From: Modestobacter caceresii
GTDB lineage: Bacteria; Actinomycetota; Actinomycetes; Mycobacteriales; Geodermatophilaceae
NCBI RefSeq assembly: GCF_000761485.1
Contig: NZ_JPMX01000127.1
Span: 28,201-92,200 of the forward strand
Direction of reading: 5' to 3'
DNA: 64,000 nt
This document shows, one piece after another, positions 44,709 through 52,408 of the stretch. Positions within the stretch are counted from its first letter, which is position 1; the number at the start of each line of letters is the position of its first letter. The notes under the pieces are model-generated. The model ran no database searches. It saw only the letters and a list, made by a program, of their open reading frames with translations, and was not told the origin of the DNA. The translations under genes were made by a program, and so were the position numbers.

Positions 44709-44763
44709 CTGCCCCTGCGCCAGGCGGGCTCGGGGCCCGCCGGTCAGGTGGCGGACGTCGCTC

Positions 44764-44825
44764 TGCACGCGTTCCTTCCGCTCCGCACGTGCTGCAGCAC
44801 GTGCAGAGCAGAGGAAGAGCGTGCA
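44764..44825. repeat. 62-base concentric palindrome with perfect 20-base core
   Basis: The core 44785-44804 (GCACGTGCTG and its complement) is a perfect palindrome. The ends TGCACGC (44764-44770) and GCGTGCA (44819-44825) share the same centre. The middle 14 bases of each arm pair only partly. It lies between the terminator hairpin of the M3 gene and the end of the RNHCP gene. Confidence 0.75.
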
Positions 44826-44855
44826 ATGCGGCGAACGCGGCGGATGGCGGCCGGT

Positions 44856-45218
44856 TCAGAGCCAGGGGAGGGCGAGCACCAGGTCGAGGTCGTCGGGGGC
44901 GGCGCCGTCCCGGACCAGGCGGTTGGGCTGGCGGTGGCCGCAGGCGGTGCAGCGGTGCACCACCTGCCAGCCCTTGCCCGACTTCTCGACCAGGCCGATG
45001 GGCTCCATCAGTTGCCGGCACTCGCTGGCCCGGTCACCCGGCAGGTCGTCGACGTGCAACGACCACAGGCACCACGGGCAGTGGTTGCGGTAGTGCCCGT
45101 CGGTGTTCGCCGGCACCAGGGTCTGGCAGTGCCCGCAGACGAAGGTGGTGTTCTCCGCCCGCCGGGAACGCGCCCGCCCGCCGTCCACGGTGCCGGCCTC
45201 GTCCATCGCGCTCGTCAC
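44856..45218 (-). CDS. RNHCP domain zinc-ribbon-like protein
   Basis: The product has 120 residues. TTFVCGHCQTLVPANTDGHYRNHCPWCLWSLHVD (about 24-57) is the RNHCP domain with two CxxC pairs, and HRCTACGHRQPNRLVRDGA near residue 88 gives another CxxC. These cysteines and histidines probably bind zinc. The family is small, mostly actinobacterial and without a known function. It is co-oriented with greA, whose stop lies 16 bases upstream of its start, so they may share a transcript. Confidence 0.85.
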   Translation of the reverse strand: MTSAMDEAGTVDGGRARSRRAENTTFVCGHCQTLVPANTDGHYRNHCPWCLWSLHVDDLPGDRASECRQLMEPIGLVEKSGKGWQVVHRCTACGHRQPNRLVRDGAAPDDLDLVLALPWL

Positions 45219-45234
45219 TGCCCTGACCGGCAGG

Positions 45235-45741
45235 TCAGGGGATGAACGGCTCGACGGCCAGGACCTTCACGGAGATGTCCTTGCCGTTCGGGGCCTGGTA
45301 GGTGACCGTCGAGCCCGGCGCCGCGCCCACGATCGCCGAACCCAGCGCGGACTCGGGGGAGTAGACGGTCAGGTCGGTGGTGCCGGCGATCTCCCGCGAA
45401 CCCAGCAGGAACCGCTCGGTGTCGTCCTCGTCGCCGTCGAAGGCGATGGTGATGACCGTGCCGACGGCGGCGTTGGTGGCCGTCGTCGGCGGCTGCCCGA
45501 CCCGGGCCTTGCGCAGCAGGTCGGTGAGCTGGCGGATCCGGCCCTCGGCCTTGCCCTGTTCCTCGCGGGCCGCGTGGTAGCCGCCGTTCTCCTTGAGGTC
45601 ACCCTCCTCGCGGCGGTCGTTGATCTCCTTGGCCATGGCCGGGCGGCTCGCCACCAGCTGCTCGAGCTCGGCTCGCAGCCGGTCGTGGGCCTCCTGCGTC
45701 AGCCAGACGCCCTGGTCCTGCTCGTCAGTGGGGGTGGCCAC
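45235..45741 (-). CDS. greA: Transcription elongation factor GreA
   Basis: The product has 168 residues. The N-terminal coiled coil carries RREEGDLKENGGYHAAREEQGKAEGRIRQL (about 55-85), the acidic tip and conserved helix that reach into the RNA polymerase channel. The C-terminal FKBP-like domain ends with GSTVTYQAPNGKDISVKVL. GreA stimulates cleavage of backtracked RNA. GTG at 45741 is taken as start. A 300-base divergent gap separates it from mca; on the minus strand TACGTT near 45810 could be its -10 box. Confidence 0.93.
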   Translation of the reverse strand: MATPTDEQDQGVWLTQEAHDRLRAELEQLVASRPAMAKEINDRREEGDLKENGGYHAAREEQGKAEGRIRQLTDLLRKARVGQPPTTATNAAVGTVITIAFDGDEDDTERFLLGSREIAGTTDLTVYSPESALGSAIVGAAPGSTVTYQAPNGKDISVKVLAVEPFIP

Positions 45742-46041
45742 AGTCGCTCCCGGTGCTCGTCGTCGCGACCCGCTGCGCTCGCAGGTCACCGGTGGTCAAT
45801 CCGAGCAACGTAACACCGGAGCCCGGCCCCGTGCAGCCGTCTACGGAACGGTTCCGGCCGGGATGACCTCCCGGCCCCGGAGCCCGCCGGAGTGGCGCGG
45901 GGCACACCAGGAGTCGCCGGGGTGCGTGCCACGACCCGTCGGCCGGGGGGACAATGGTGGTCGCGACCGGGCGTCCGTGTCGCGCACGGAGCAGGGCACC
46001 GTCGGGCACGGGTTCGACGAGCGGAGCGAGGAGCAGCACAC
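45742..46041. promoter_or_regulatory. Divergent greA-mca intergenic region
   Basis: This 300-base gap must carry promoters for greA (minus) and mca (plus). GTTACGTT on the minus strand near 45807-45814 and GACAAT on the plus strand near 45950 are the best -10 candidates. GAGGAG near 46028 is the mca ribosome binding site. The reading frames crossing the gap show no conserved product. Confidence 0.4.
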
Positions 46042-46929
46042 GTGACCGAACCGGACCAGTTGCGCCTGCTCGCGGTGCACGCCCACCCCGACGACGAGTC
46101 GAGCAAGGGCGCCGCGACCATGGCCAAGTACGTCGCCGAGGGCGCCCGCGTGATGGTGGCGACCTGCACCGGCGGGGAGCGCGGGTCGGTGCTGAACCCG
46201 GCGATGGACCGCCCCGAGGTGTGGGAGCGGATGGCCGAGATCCGCAGCGAGGAGATGGCCCGGGCTCGGGAGGTCCTCGGTGTCGAGCAGGAGTTCCTCG
46301 GCTTCGTCGACTCCGGGCTGCCCGAGGGTGACCCGCTGCCGCCGCTCCCGGAGGGCTGCTTCGCCCTGGCGCCGGTCGAGGAGGCCGCCGCGCCCCTGGT
46401 CGAGCTGATCCGGCGGTTCCGGCCGCAGGTGGTGCTCACCTACGACGAGCGGGGTGGCTACCCGCACCCCGACCACATCAAGACCCACGACATCTCGGTG
46501 CACGCCTTCGAGGCAGCAGGAGACCCGGACCGCTACCCCGACCTCGGGGAGCCCTGGCAGCCGAGCAAGCTCTACTACCACATGGGCTTCACGCTGCCCC
46601 GGGCGAAGGCGCTGCACGAGGCGATGCTGGCCGAGGGGGCCGAGTCGCCGTACACCGAGTGGCTGGCGAAGTGGGACCCGGCCAACGACATCTCCCACCG
46701 GGTGACCACCCGGGTGCCCTGTGCCGAGTACTTCCCGGTGCGGGACGCCGCACTGATCGCCCACGCCACCCAGATCGACCCCACCGGCCGCTGGTTCTCG
46801 GTCCCGCTGGACCTGCAGACCCGCACCTGGCCGACCGAGGACTACGAGCTGGCGCGGTCGCTGGTCGATGTCCCTGTCCCGGAGGACGACCTGTTCGCCG
46901 GCGTCCGCACCTCGGAGCGTGTCTCGTGA
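46042..46929 (+). CDS. mca: Mycothiol S-conjugate amidase
   Basis: The product has 295 residues. The zinc site of the MshB/Mca family is HAHPDDESSKGAATMAKY near residue 13 and YPHPDHIKTHD near 145 (HPDD and HxxD/H motifs). TCTGGERGSVLNPAMD near 45 and PSKLYYHMGF near 175 are typical of Mca rather than MshB. It cleaves mycothiol conjugates of toxic electrophiles to glucosaminyl-inositol and a mercapturic acid for export, which shows that the host makes mycothiol. The GTG start follows GAGGAG. The next small gene overlaps by 4 bases. Confidence 0.92.
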   Translation: MTEPDQLRLLAVHAHPDDESSKGAATMAKYVAEGARVMVATCTGGERGSVLNPAMDRPEVWERMAEIRSEEMARAREVLGVEQEFLGFVDSGLPEGDPLPPLPEGCFALAPVEEAAAPLVELIRRFRPQVVLTYDERGGYPHPDHIKTHDISVHAFEAAGDPDRYPDLGEPWQPSKLYYHMGFTLPRAKALHEAMLAEGAESPYTEWLAKWDPANDISHRVTTRVPCAEYFPVRDAALIAHATQIDPTGRWFSVPLDLQTRTWPTEDYELARSLVDVPVPEDDLFAGVRTSERVS

Positions 46930-47261
46930 CCACTGCACTCACCCTGCTCGCCGTCCAGCAGCAGCCGGTGCCGGAGGACGTCGGCAAGGGCGGTCCGTTC
47001 GGTCTGTTGCTCATCGTCGTGCTGCTGATCGCGGTGCTGTGGCTGGGCCGGTCGATGGGCCGGCACCTCAAGAAGGTGCCGCGCAGCTTCGACCCGGCCG
47101 ACCAGGTCCCGGACAGCCCGGCCGAGCTGATGGGCGACGTCCCGGCCCGGGAGCCGGGGGCCGAGCTGCTGGACACCCTGCGCCGGGCGCCGCTGGCCAT
47201 CGAGCCGCCACGTCGTCCGCAGGACGGCGACGGCTGGGGTGGGCGGCCCGCCGCCTCCTGA
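46926..47261 (+). CDS. Small single-helix membrane protein downstream of mca
   Basis: The product has 111 residues. One membrane helix (GGPFGLLLIVVLLIAVLWLGRSMGRHLKKV, about 22-50) is followed by an acidic, proline-rich cytoplasmic tail with SFDPADQVPDSPAELMGD. No known domain is recognised. The GTGA overlap with the mca stop indicates coupled translation. A function linked to mycothiol is possible by context only. A perfect 16-bp hairpin follows. Confidence 0.75.
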   Translation: MTTALTLLAVQQQPVPEDVGKGGPFGLLLIVVLLIAVLWLGRSMGRHLKKVPRSFDPADQVPDSPAELMGDVPAREPGAELLDTLRRAPLAIEPPRRPQDGDGWGGRPAAS

Positions 47262-47288
47262 CCGATCGGGGCGCAGGCCGGGACGGCT

Positions 47289-47323
47289 GCGGACGCCGGG
47301 TGGGAGACCCACCCGGCGTCCGC
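47289..47323. terminator. 16-bp hairpin after the mca operon
   Basis: GCGGACGCCGGGTGGG pairs with its complement around an AGA loop. It lies 27 bases after the stop and 20 bases before the convergent gene end. Confidence 0.85.
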
Positions 47324-47343
47324 GGGGACACGAGGTCCCGCGG

Positions 47344-47913
47344 TCACCAACGGTGTGCCACGTCGATCACGAGCCGGGGGGTGTGGTCGCTGTTCGGTGT
47401 GCCCGCCAGGGTGAGGACCCGGAAGGGCAGCCGGGCGCGGACGCCCAGCCCGAGCGTGCTCTGACCCTCGAACGACCCGGCCCAGGCGACCTGTCGGAAC
47501 GTGCTGAACGAGGACACGTCCACCACCTCGCGCCGGTCGACCGGGGAGAAGGTCGCGTTGCCGTGCGCGTCGTGTGCGGGGGCCCGGACCGTGACCTGCA
47601 GGGCGGCCCCGCCGCGGAGCGGGACCACGTCGCCGGTGCCCTCGGCCGTGACGTGCGGCACGTAGCGCACGTCGTAGGAGTCGAACCAGGCGTCCTGGCC
47701 GCCGACGTCGACGACCAGCCGGTCGAAGCAGGCGTGCCGGCCGACCCGCACGTCGTTCAGGGACTCGGTGTCAGGGGCGTCGGCCGTCTTGGCCAGTGAG
47801 CCCCAGGTGATGCCGCAGTACGGCGCAGCGGCGGCCGGGCCGGCGAGCCCCAGCAGGGTGCTGAGGGCGACGACGACGGCGAGGACGGCGGAGCGGGATC
47901 GGGAGTGGTCCAC
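47344..47913 (-). CDS. Secreted AMIN-like domain protein, copy 1
   Basis: The product has 189 residues. The signal peptide SRSRSAVLAVVVALSTLLGLAGPAAAA is followed by APYCGITWGSLAKTAD. Conserved blocks shared with the copy at 48737 are CFDRLVVDV, RGGAALQVTV, VVDVSSFSTFRQVAWAGSFEGQSTLGLGVRARLPFRVLTLAG and RLVIDVAHRW. They match actinobacterial AMIN-like (N-acetylmuramoyl-L-alanine amidase localisation-like) proteins, probably envelope-binding. Two cysteines may pair. GTG at 47913 has TGGAGG about 6 bases upstream. It reads away from psiE. Confidence 0.8.
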   Translation of the reverse strand: MDHSRSRSAVLAVVVALSTLLGLAGPAAAAPYCGITWGSLAKTADAPDTESLNDVRVGRHACFDRLVVDVGGQDAWFDSYDVRYVPHVTAEGTGDVVPLRGGAALQVTVRAPAHDAHGNATFSPVDRREVVDVSSFSTFRQVAWAGSFEGQSTLGLGVRARLPFRVLTLAGTPNSDHTPRLVIDVAHRW

Positions 47914-48184
47914 GGTGACCTCCAGGTGTGGTGTGAGCCACCTGCAGCGTCCTCGGACACGCCGATCCGCTACCAGATGAGTAGGCCCACCACAACCACC
48001 GAATTCCGGCGGGTCGCCTGGTGGATGCTGTCGAACCGGCGGTGTGCCGTGGCCGGCCGGCGTCGGGGCGTCGCTGTGGGCAGGTCCGGTCGTCCGCGAC
48101 CGACCTCCTCGGCGGACGGTGCCGGGACCTGACCCGCGCGGGGGATCCTCGCTGGCGGCCGGCGCGGGAGGGGCCGCGGTCGGC

Positions 48185-48190
48185 GATGAT
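48185..48190 (+). promoter_or_regulatory. -10-like box GATGAT of psiE
   Basis: GATGAT ends 6 bases before the ATG at 48197, with no ribosome binding site between, as in other leaderless starts here. Confidence 0.4.
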
Positions 48191-48196
48191 CTTCCG

Positions 48197-48711
48197 ATGG
48201 CGACCCAGCGGGCCCGGCGCGACCCCGGACAGCAGGAACGACCCGGGCTCGGCCGATTCGGCACCCGCGCGCTCGAGGTGGGCGAGAACGTCGTCTATGC
48301 AGGGATCGCGCTGTTCCTGGTGGTCAGCGCGCTCGTGCTGCTGGTCGTGGCCGGCAAGACGACCTGGGGGATGATCGGTGACCTCTCCCAGGCCCCGGTG
48401 CTCGAGCTGCTCGACGTGCTGCTGCTCGTCTTCATCATCGTCGAGCTGCTGTTCGCGGTGCGGATCACCGTGGAGCGCCGTGAGCTGGTCGCCGAGCCGT
48501 TCCTGCTGGTCGGGATCATCGCCTCGATCAAGGAGATCGTCGTGCTGTCGGTCGAGGCGGCGGTGTCCTGGGCAAGGGCGCGGAGTTCGACGACCGGATC
48601 ACCGAGATCGGCGTCCTCGGCGTGCTGGTCGTCCTGCTCGGGTGCACGGCCTGGCTGCTGCGGCTGAAGGAGCGCGAGCCCGACGAGGGTGACGCGCCGC
48701 CACCGAGCTGA
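48197..48711 (+). pseudogene. PsiE-family membrane protein gene with a frameshift
   Basis: From the ATG the frame encodes a PsiE-like start: a short head, then helices near GENVVYAGIALFLVVSALVLLVVA, LLDVLLLVFIIVELLFAVRIT and LVGIIASIKEIVVLSVEAA. After that it turns into low-quality Ser/Arg/Cys sequence and stops at 48667. In the next frame, from about 48565, a sensible continuation exists: VLGKGAEFDDRITEIGVLGVLVVLLGCTAWLLRLKERE, ending at 48711. The break is at GTGTCC (48563-48568); removing one GT restores the frame. So the gene is a recent pseudogene, or there is a sequencing error, or the frame is changed during expression. PsiE proteins are phosphate-starvation-inducible membrane proteins. 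Confidence 0.75.
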
Positions 48712-48736
48712 CCGGCCGGGTCGGCTCCGCAGGGCC

Positions 48737-49315
48737 TCACCAGTGGTGGGCCACGTCCACCACCATGCGGGCCCCGTCGGCCTGTCCGGGCGCACCGGCG
48801 AGCACGAAGACGCGGAAGGGCAGTCGGGCCCGCGTGCCGACAGCCAGCGACGTCTGCCCCTCGAAGGAGCCTGCCCAGGCGACCTGGCGCAGCGTGCGAG
48901 CGCCACGGACGTCGACCACCTCGGTCGGATCGGCCGGCTGGTAGGTCGGGTCGCGGGCGTCGTCGTACGCGGGTGCCTGGACGACCACCTGCAGCACCGC
49001 ACCACCCCGGACGGGGACGGGCGTCCCGGAACCCTGGGCGCCCACCTGGTCGACGTACCGGACGAAGTGGCCGGCCGACCCGTCGGCGTCCTGCAGGTCG
49101 ATCACCAGCCGGTCGAAGCACAGGTGCTGCCCGGTGCGGACGTCCGCGACCGTGCCCCAGGGAGCCGTGGGTGGCTGGCTCTCGGGCAACGAGCCCCAGC
49201 GGATGCCGCAGTACGGGCCGCCCGTCGCCTGGGCCGGCAGTGCGCCGCCCAGCAGTGCGAGGGCACTGAGGAGCACCACGACGAGCGTGCGTGGGCTCGT
49301 TCCGTTCCGCTTCAC
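48737..49315 (-). CDS. Secreted AMIN-like domain protein, copy 2
   Basis: The product has 192 residues. The signal peptide TLVVVLLSALALLGGALPAQA precedes TGGPYCGIRWGSLPESQPP. It is a clear paralogue of the copy at 47344: both share PYCGI.WGSL, HxCFDRLVxD, RGGAxLQVxVxAPA, RQVAWAGSFEGQ, GxRARLPFRV and a VDVAHxW end. Such proteins are probably exported and bind the cell envelope. The two copies flank the broken psiE gene and are both on the minus strand. The start is ATG at 49315. Confidence 0.8.
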   Translation of the reverse strand: MKRNGTSPRTLVVVLLSALALLGGALPAQATGGPYCGIRWGSLPESQPPTAPWGTVADVRTGQHLCFDRLVIDLQDADGSAGHFVRYVDQVGAQGSGTPVPVRGGAVLQVVVQAPAYDDARDPTYQPADPTEVVDVRGARTLRQVAWAGSFEGQTSLAVGTRARLPFRVFVLAGAPGQADGARMVVDVAHHW

Positions 49316-49393
49316 GAAGGCCTCCTCGGAGTCGTCCCCGAGTGGTTCCCCGCGGGCGGCCGGGCGAACGTGACGGTCTCGTGACGCCGTCCG

Positions 49394-50476
49394 TCAGGCC
49401 GTGCCCTCCGCGGCGATCAGGTCGGCGACCTCCTGAGGGCGCTCGCTGCAGTCGTCGCCGGAGTCCGGTTCGTCGGCGGCGAGCCCGGTGATGCCGACGT
49501 CCTCGACCGGCTGGAAGCCCAGCTGGTCGAGGTGGCGCGGCAACCGGGCCTGGGCGTTGAGCACGTGCGAGCGGGACAGCCAGCCCAGGCCGTCCTCCAC
49601 CTGGAAGTCGAGCCCGCCGCCGGGGGCGCGGCGGACGTGCCCGGGGGAGGGGAGCAGGCCGGCCAGCTGGATCGCCTGCTCGGGGTACAGGGTGTCCGGC
49701 GGGGTGTCGAAGTAGTACCAGCTGGCCGCGCAGACGCCGTACAGCGTGGGGCCGAACTGGGCGTGGTTGACGTAGAGCTCGAGCATCCGCCGGTCCTCGA
49801 CGACCAGGGCCAGCTCCGCGGCCAGGCCGGCCTCCACCGCCTTGCGCCAGGCGCTCAGCTCCTGGTTGAGGAACAGGTTCTTGGCCACCTGCTGCGGGAT
49901 GGTCGAGCCGGACGGGTCGTCCTCGCCGCGCAGGTGGGCCTGTGCGCGGGCGAACAGCGAATCCCACTCGAAGGCGCCCGAGCGGTAGGGGAGCGGGGCG
50001 TCCTCGTGGGCGATGACCGCGGCGAGGAAGTTCCGGGAGACGTGCTCGACCGGCACGGACTGCTGGATCGAGCCGGCCGGGTTGGCGGCCATGAACGCCG
50101 TCGTGGGCGGGTCCACCCATCGCAGCGCCACCATCACCAGCGCCTGGACGACGAAGACCACGGCCAGGAGCCGACCGAGGCTGCGTAGGACACCGCGGCG
50201 TCGACGGTCGGTCCGGTCCCGCCGCCACGAGCTCCGGGGCTGCTGCTCCGGCGCCGGCGGTCGCTCGTCGACGGGGCGGCTCCGCCATGGCCGCCGGGGG
50301 CGGGGGTCCTCGTCCGGTGCCGGCGGGTACCAGCCGGCCCCCTCCGCTGGCGGGCCGGACCGGTCGGCATCGGACGGCGGGCGTCCCACGCGCGGCGGTG
50401 GCGCTTCGGCGGGACGGCGGAACCGCAGGGTCGGCAGCCGCTCGGGCGGGTCGTGGGCCATGCGGCGGGAGTCCAT
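49394..50476 (-). CDS. Monofunctional peptidoglycan transglycosylase (GT51)
   Basis: The product has 360 residues. A proline- and arginine-rich cytoplasmic head of about 105 residues is followed by one membrane helix (LGRLLAVVFVVQALVMVAL, about 108-128). The GT51 domain has NFLAAVIAHEDAPLPYRSGAFEWDSL near 160 (catalytic glutamate in the HED motif), GSTIPQQVAKNLFLNQELSAWRKAVEAGLAAELAL near 195 and YPEQAIQLAGLLPSPG near 270. There is no penicillin-binding domain, so it polymerises glycan strands only. It starts 8 bases after the PstS-like gene, forming an operon. The start is ATG at 50476. Confidence 0.85.
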   Translation of the reverse strand: MDSRRMAHDPPERLPTLRFRRPAEAPPPRVGRPPSDADRSGPPAEGAGWYPPAPDEDPRPRRPWRSRPVDERPPAPEQQPRSSWRRDRTDRRRRGVLRSLGRLLAVVFVVQALVMVALRWVDPPTTAFMAANPAGSIQQSVPVEHVSRNFLAAVIAHEDAPLPYRSGAFEWDSLFARAQAHLRGEDDPSGSTIPQQVAKNLFLNQELSAWRKAVEAGLAAELALVVEDRRMLELYVNHAQFGPTLYGVCAASWYYFDTPPDTLYPEQAIQLAGLLPSPGHVRRAPGGGLDFQVEDGLGWLSRSHVLNAQARLPRHLDQLGFQPVEDVGITGLAADEPDSGDDCSERPQEVADLIAAEGTA

Positions 50477-50484
50477 GCCCGTGG

Positions 50485-51585
50485 TCAGGCGGTGCGGACC
50501 GCGTCGATGGCAGCCAGCGCCTGCGCCCGCAGCCCGTCGGAGATCGGTGCGGACCCCGCCACCGCCGCCGCGGCCTGCTGCCCCTCCTCGCTGACGACGT
50601 AGGTCATGAACGCGGTGAGCAGCTCGCTGACCTGCGGGTCCTCGTACTCCACGCAGCCGATGTGGTAACTGACCAGCACGATCGGGTACTCGCCCGATCC
50701 GGTCGTGTCCCGGTTGACCTCGATGACGTGGTCGTGCGCTCCGCGTCCCTCGACGCGTGGTGAGTTCTCCACGACGGCTGCGGCGGCTTCGGCCGACGGG
50801 GAGACGAACTCGCCGCCCACACCGATGGCGGCGATCCCGAGGTCGCCGGCCTGCGACAGATCCGCGTAGCCGATCGTGCCCTGCCCGCTCCGGACGGCGG
50901 CCACGACGCCGGAGTTGCCCTGTGCGGCCTCGCCTCCGGCCACCGGCCAGTTGCCGCTGGGCTCGTACGGCCATGCCTCGCCGCCCGCGGCGGCCAGGAA
51001 GTCGACGAAGTTCTCCGTGGTACCGGACTCGTCGCTGCGGTTGACCGGCGTGATCTGCAGGTCGGGCAGCTCCAGGCCGGGGTTGTCGGCGGCGATGGCC
51101 GGGTCGTCCCAGGTGGTGATCTGCCGGTCGAAGATCCCGGCCACCGTCGCCGGGGAGAGGTTGAGCTGCTCGATGCCGGGGAGGTTGAAGGCGACGGCGA
51201 TCGGCGAGATGTAGTTGGGCAGCTCGAAGACCCCGGCCGGGCCGCACCGTTCTGCGGCCTGGGCCAGTTCCTCGTCGTCGAGCGCGGCGTCCGAGCCGGC
51301 GAAGTCGACGCCGCCGGCGAGGAACTGCTCGCGCCCGCCGCCGGATCCGACCGGGTCGTAGGCCACGGTCACCGCGGGCTGCAGGGCGTTGTAGCCCGCC
51401 GTCCAGCCCTGCATCGCCGCCTGCTGGGCGCTGGACCCCGCGCCGACCAGGCTGCCCTCCAGTCGCTCCACGCCGGCGGCGACGCTGCCGCGCTCGTTGG
51501 GTGGGACGTAGGTGGTGGCCAGGACGACGAACCCGCCGACCGCCGCCACGCCGACCAGGGCCGCGACCTTCCCCCGCACCGTCAC
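50485..51585 (-). CDS. PstS-like phosphate-binding protein with N-terminal membrane anchor
   Basis: The product has 366 residues. The N-terminal hydrophobic segment KVAALVGVAAVGGFVVLATTY lacks a lipobox cysteine, so the protein is probably anchored by the helix or secreted. The PBP fold has GSLVGAGSSAQQAAMQGW near residue 45, YDPVGSGGGREQFLAGGVDFAGSDAAL near 75-100 and NRSDESGTTENFVDFL near 180, the usual PstS phosphate contacts. No PstC, PstA or PstB genes are nearby. It is followed by the transglycosylase gene after 8 bases, so phosphate sensing or capture may be linked to cell wall growth. The start is ATG at 51585. Confidence 0.85.
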   Translation of the reverse strand: MTVRGKVAALVGVAAVGGFVVLATTYVPPNERGSVAAGVERLEGSLVGAGSSAQQAAMQGWTAGYNALQPAVTVAYDPVGSGGGREQFLAGGVDFAGSDAALDDEELAQAAERCGPAGVFELPNYISPIAVAFNLPGIEQLNLSPATVAGIFDRQITTWDDPAIAADNPGLELPDLQITPVNRSDESGTTENFVDFLAAAGGEAWPYEPSGNWPVAGGEAAQGNSGVVAAVRSGQGTIGYADLSQAGDLGIAAIGVGGEFVSPSAEAAAAVVENSPRVEGRGAHDHVIEVNRDTTGSGEYPIVLVSYHIGCVEYEDPQVSELLTAFMTYVVSEEGQQAAAAVAGSAPISDGLRAQALAAIDAVRTA

Positions 51586-51787
51586 AGTGACCTTCCCGCC
51601 GTGCGCCGCGCCCGTCCCGTGGCCCGCGTCGTCCTCCCGAGGGTACGGCCGGATGGGCCCGTGCCCGAGGACGACGTCGCGACGCCGGTCGGTCGTCGTC
51701 GGTGTCCGCTGTCAGCGCAACGACGGGACCGTCGAGACGTGATTACGGGATTACATTGCATGTGTCCGCTCGTATCGAGGAGGAACC
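51586..51787. promoter_or_regulatory. AT-rich divergent promoter region
   Basis: The 202-base gap between the PstS-like gene and the unknown gene has a locally AT-rich part at about 51738-51775. It holds two GATTAC copies 8 bases apart (GATTACGGGATTACAT) and TACATT as a possible -10 box. A strong GAGGAGGAA ribosome binding site precedes the GTG at 51788. Confidence 0.5.
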
Positions 51788-52366
51788 GTGCACGCACACC
51801 ACCGTTTCCCGTCCGAGGGGTTCCCGGGCCGTGGCCGCCCCCGTGGCCGCGCTGCGGACACCGCTCCGCCGGTCGACCGCGCCGAGGTCGCCGGCTGGTT
51901 CGCCGGGCGGCTGCCCGACGAGTGGTTCACCGGCCCGGTCGAGCTCGTCGTCGACCGGGACGAGATCACCGTCGTCGGGTCGGTCCCCGAACCCGACGCC
52001 GGTGAGGGCGACTCGGCGGCCGCCCGCGCGGGGCGGATCGCCCGCTTCCGGGAGCAGACCCGCAGCCAGCGAATGGCGATCGCCGATGCCGGCCAGGAGC
52101 GCTACGGCCGGTCGGTCGCCTGGGGTGCGACCTGCGGCGACGTCCGGGAGCTGTTCACCACGCTCTCGGTCCCGGTGATGACCCGACTGCGCCAGCCCGA
52201 GCGTCTGGTGCTGGACACCCTGGTCGACGCCGGCGTGGCCCGGTCCCGGTCCGAGGCGCTGGTCTGGGCCGTGCGCCTGGTCGGCCAGCACGCCGACGAC
52301 TGGCTGGCCGAGCTGCGGCAGGCCATGGCCGCCGTGGAGGAGGTGCGCGCGCGGGGTCCCCGGTAG
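51788..52366 (+). CDS. Protein of unknown function with probable helical C-terminal domain
   Basis: The product has 192 residues. The first 25 residues are His/Arg/Gly-rich. The middle has a short conserved-looking block, AEVAGWFAGRLPDEWFTGPVELVVDRDEITVVGSVPEP, followed by RIARFREQTRSQRMAIADAGQERYGRSVAWGATCGD. The end, LRQPERLVLDTLVDAGVARSRSEALVWAVRLVGQHADDWLAELRQAM, looks like a small helical, possibly ribbon-helix-helix DNA-binding unit. I do not recognise the family. A strong ribosome binding site and an AT-rich promoter suggest high or tightly controlled expression. There is no signal peptide. Confidence 0.7.
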   Translation: MHAHHRFPSEGFPGRGRPRGRAADTAPPVDRAEVAGWFAGRLPDEWFTGPVELVVDRDEITVVGSVPEPDAGEGDSAAARAGRIARFREQTRSQRMAIADAGQERYGRSVAWGATCGDVRELFTTLSVPVMTRLRQPERLVLDTLVDAGVARSRSEALVWAVRLVGQHADDWLAELRQAMAAVEEVRARGPR

Positions 52367-52395
52367 GAGGGCCGCGGGCCCGTACGGGACCAGGG

Positions 52396-52401
52396 GACAC
52401 T
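52396..52401 (+). promoter_or_regulatory. -10-like box GACACT before the flavoprotein gene
   Basis: GACACT ends 7 bases before the GTG at 52409 and fits the nAnnnT pattern of leaderless starts. Confidence 0.4.
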
Positions 52402-52408
52402 GGGTGCC

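Noticed and set aside
44856..45789. Plus-strand reading frames across the RNHCP and greA genes
   Set aside because: Both minus-strand products have clear family motifs; the opposite frames show none.
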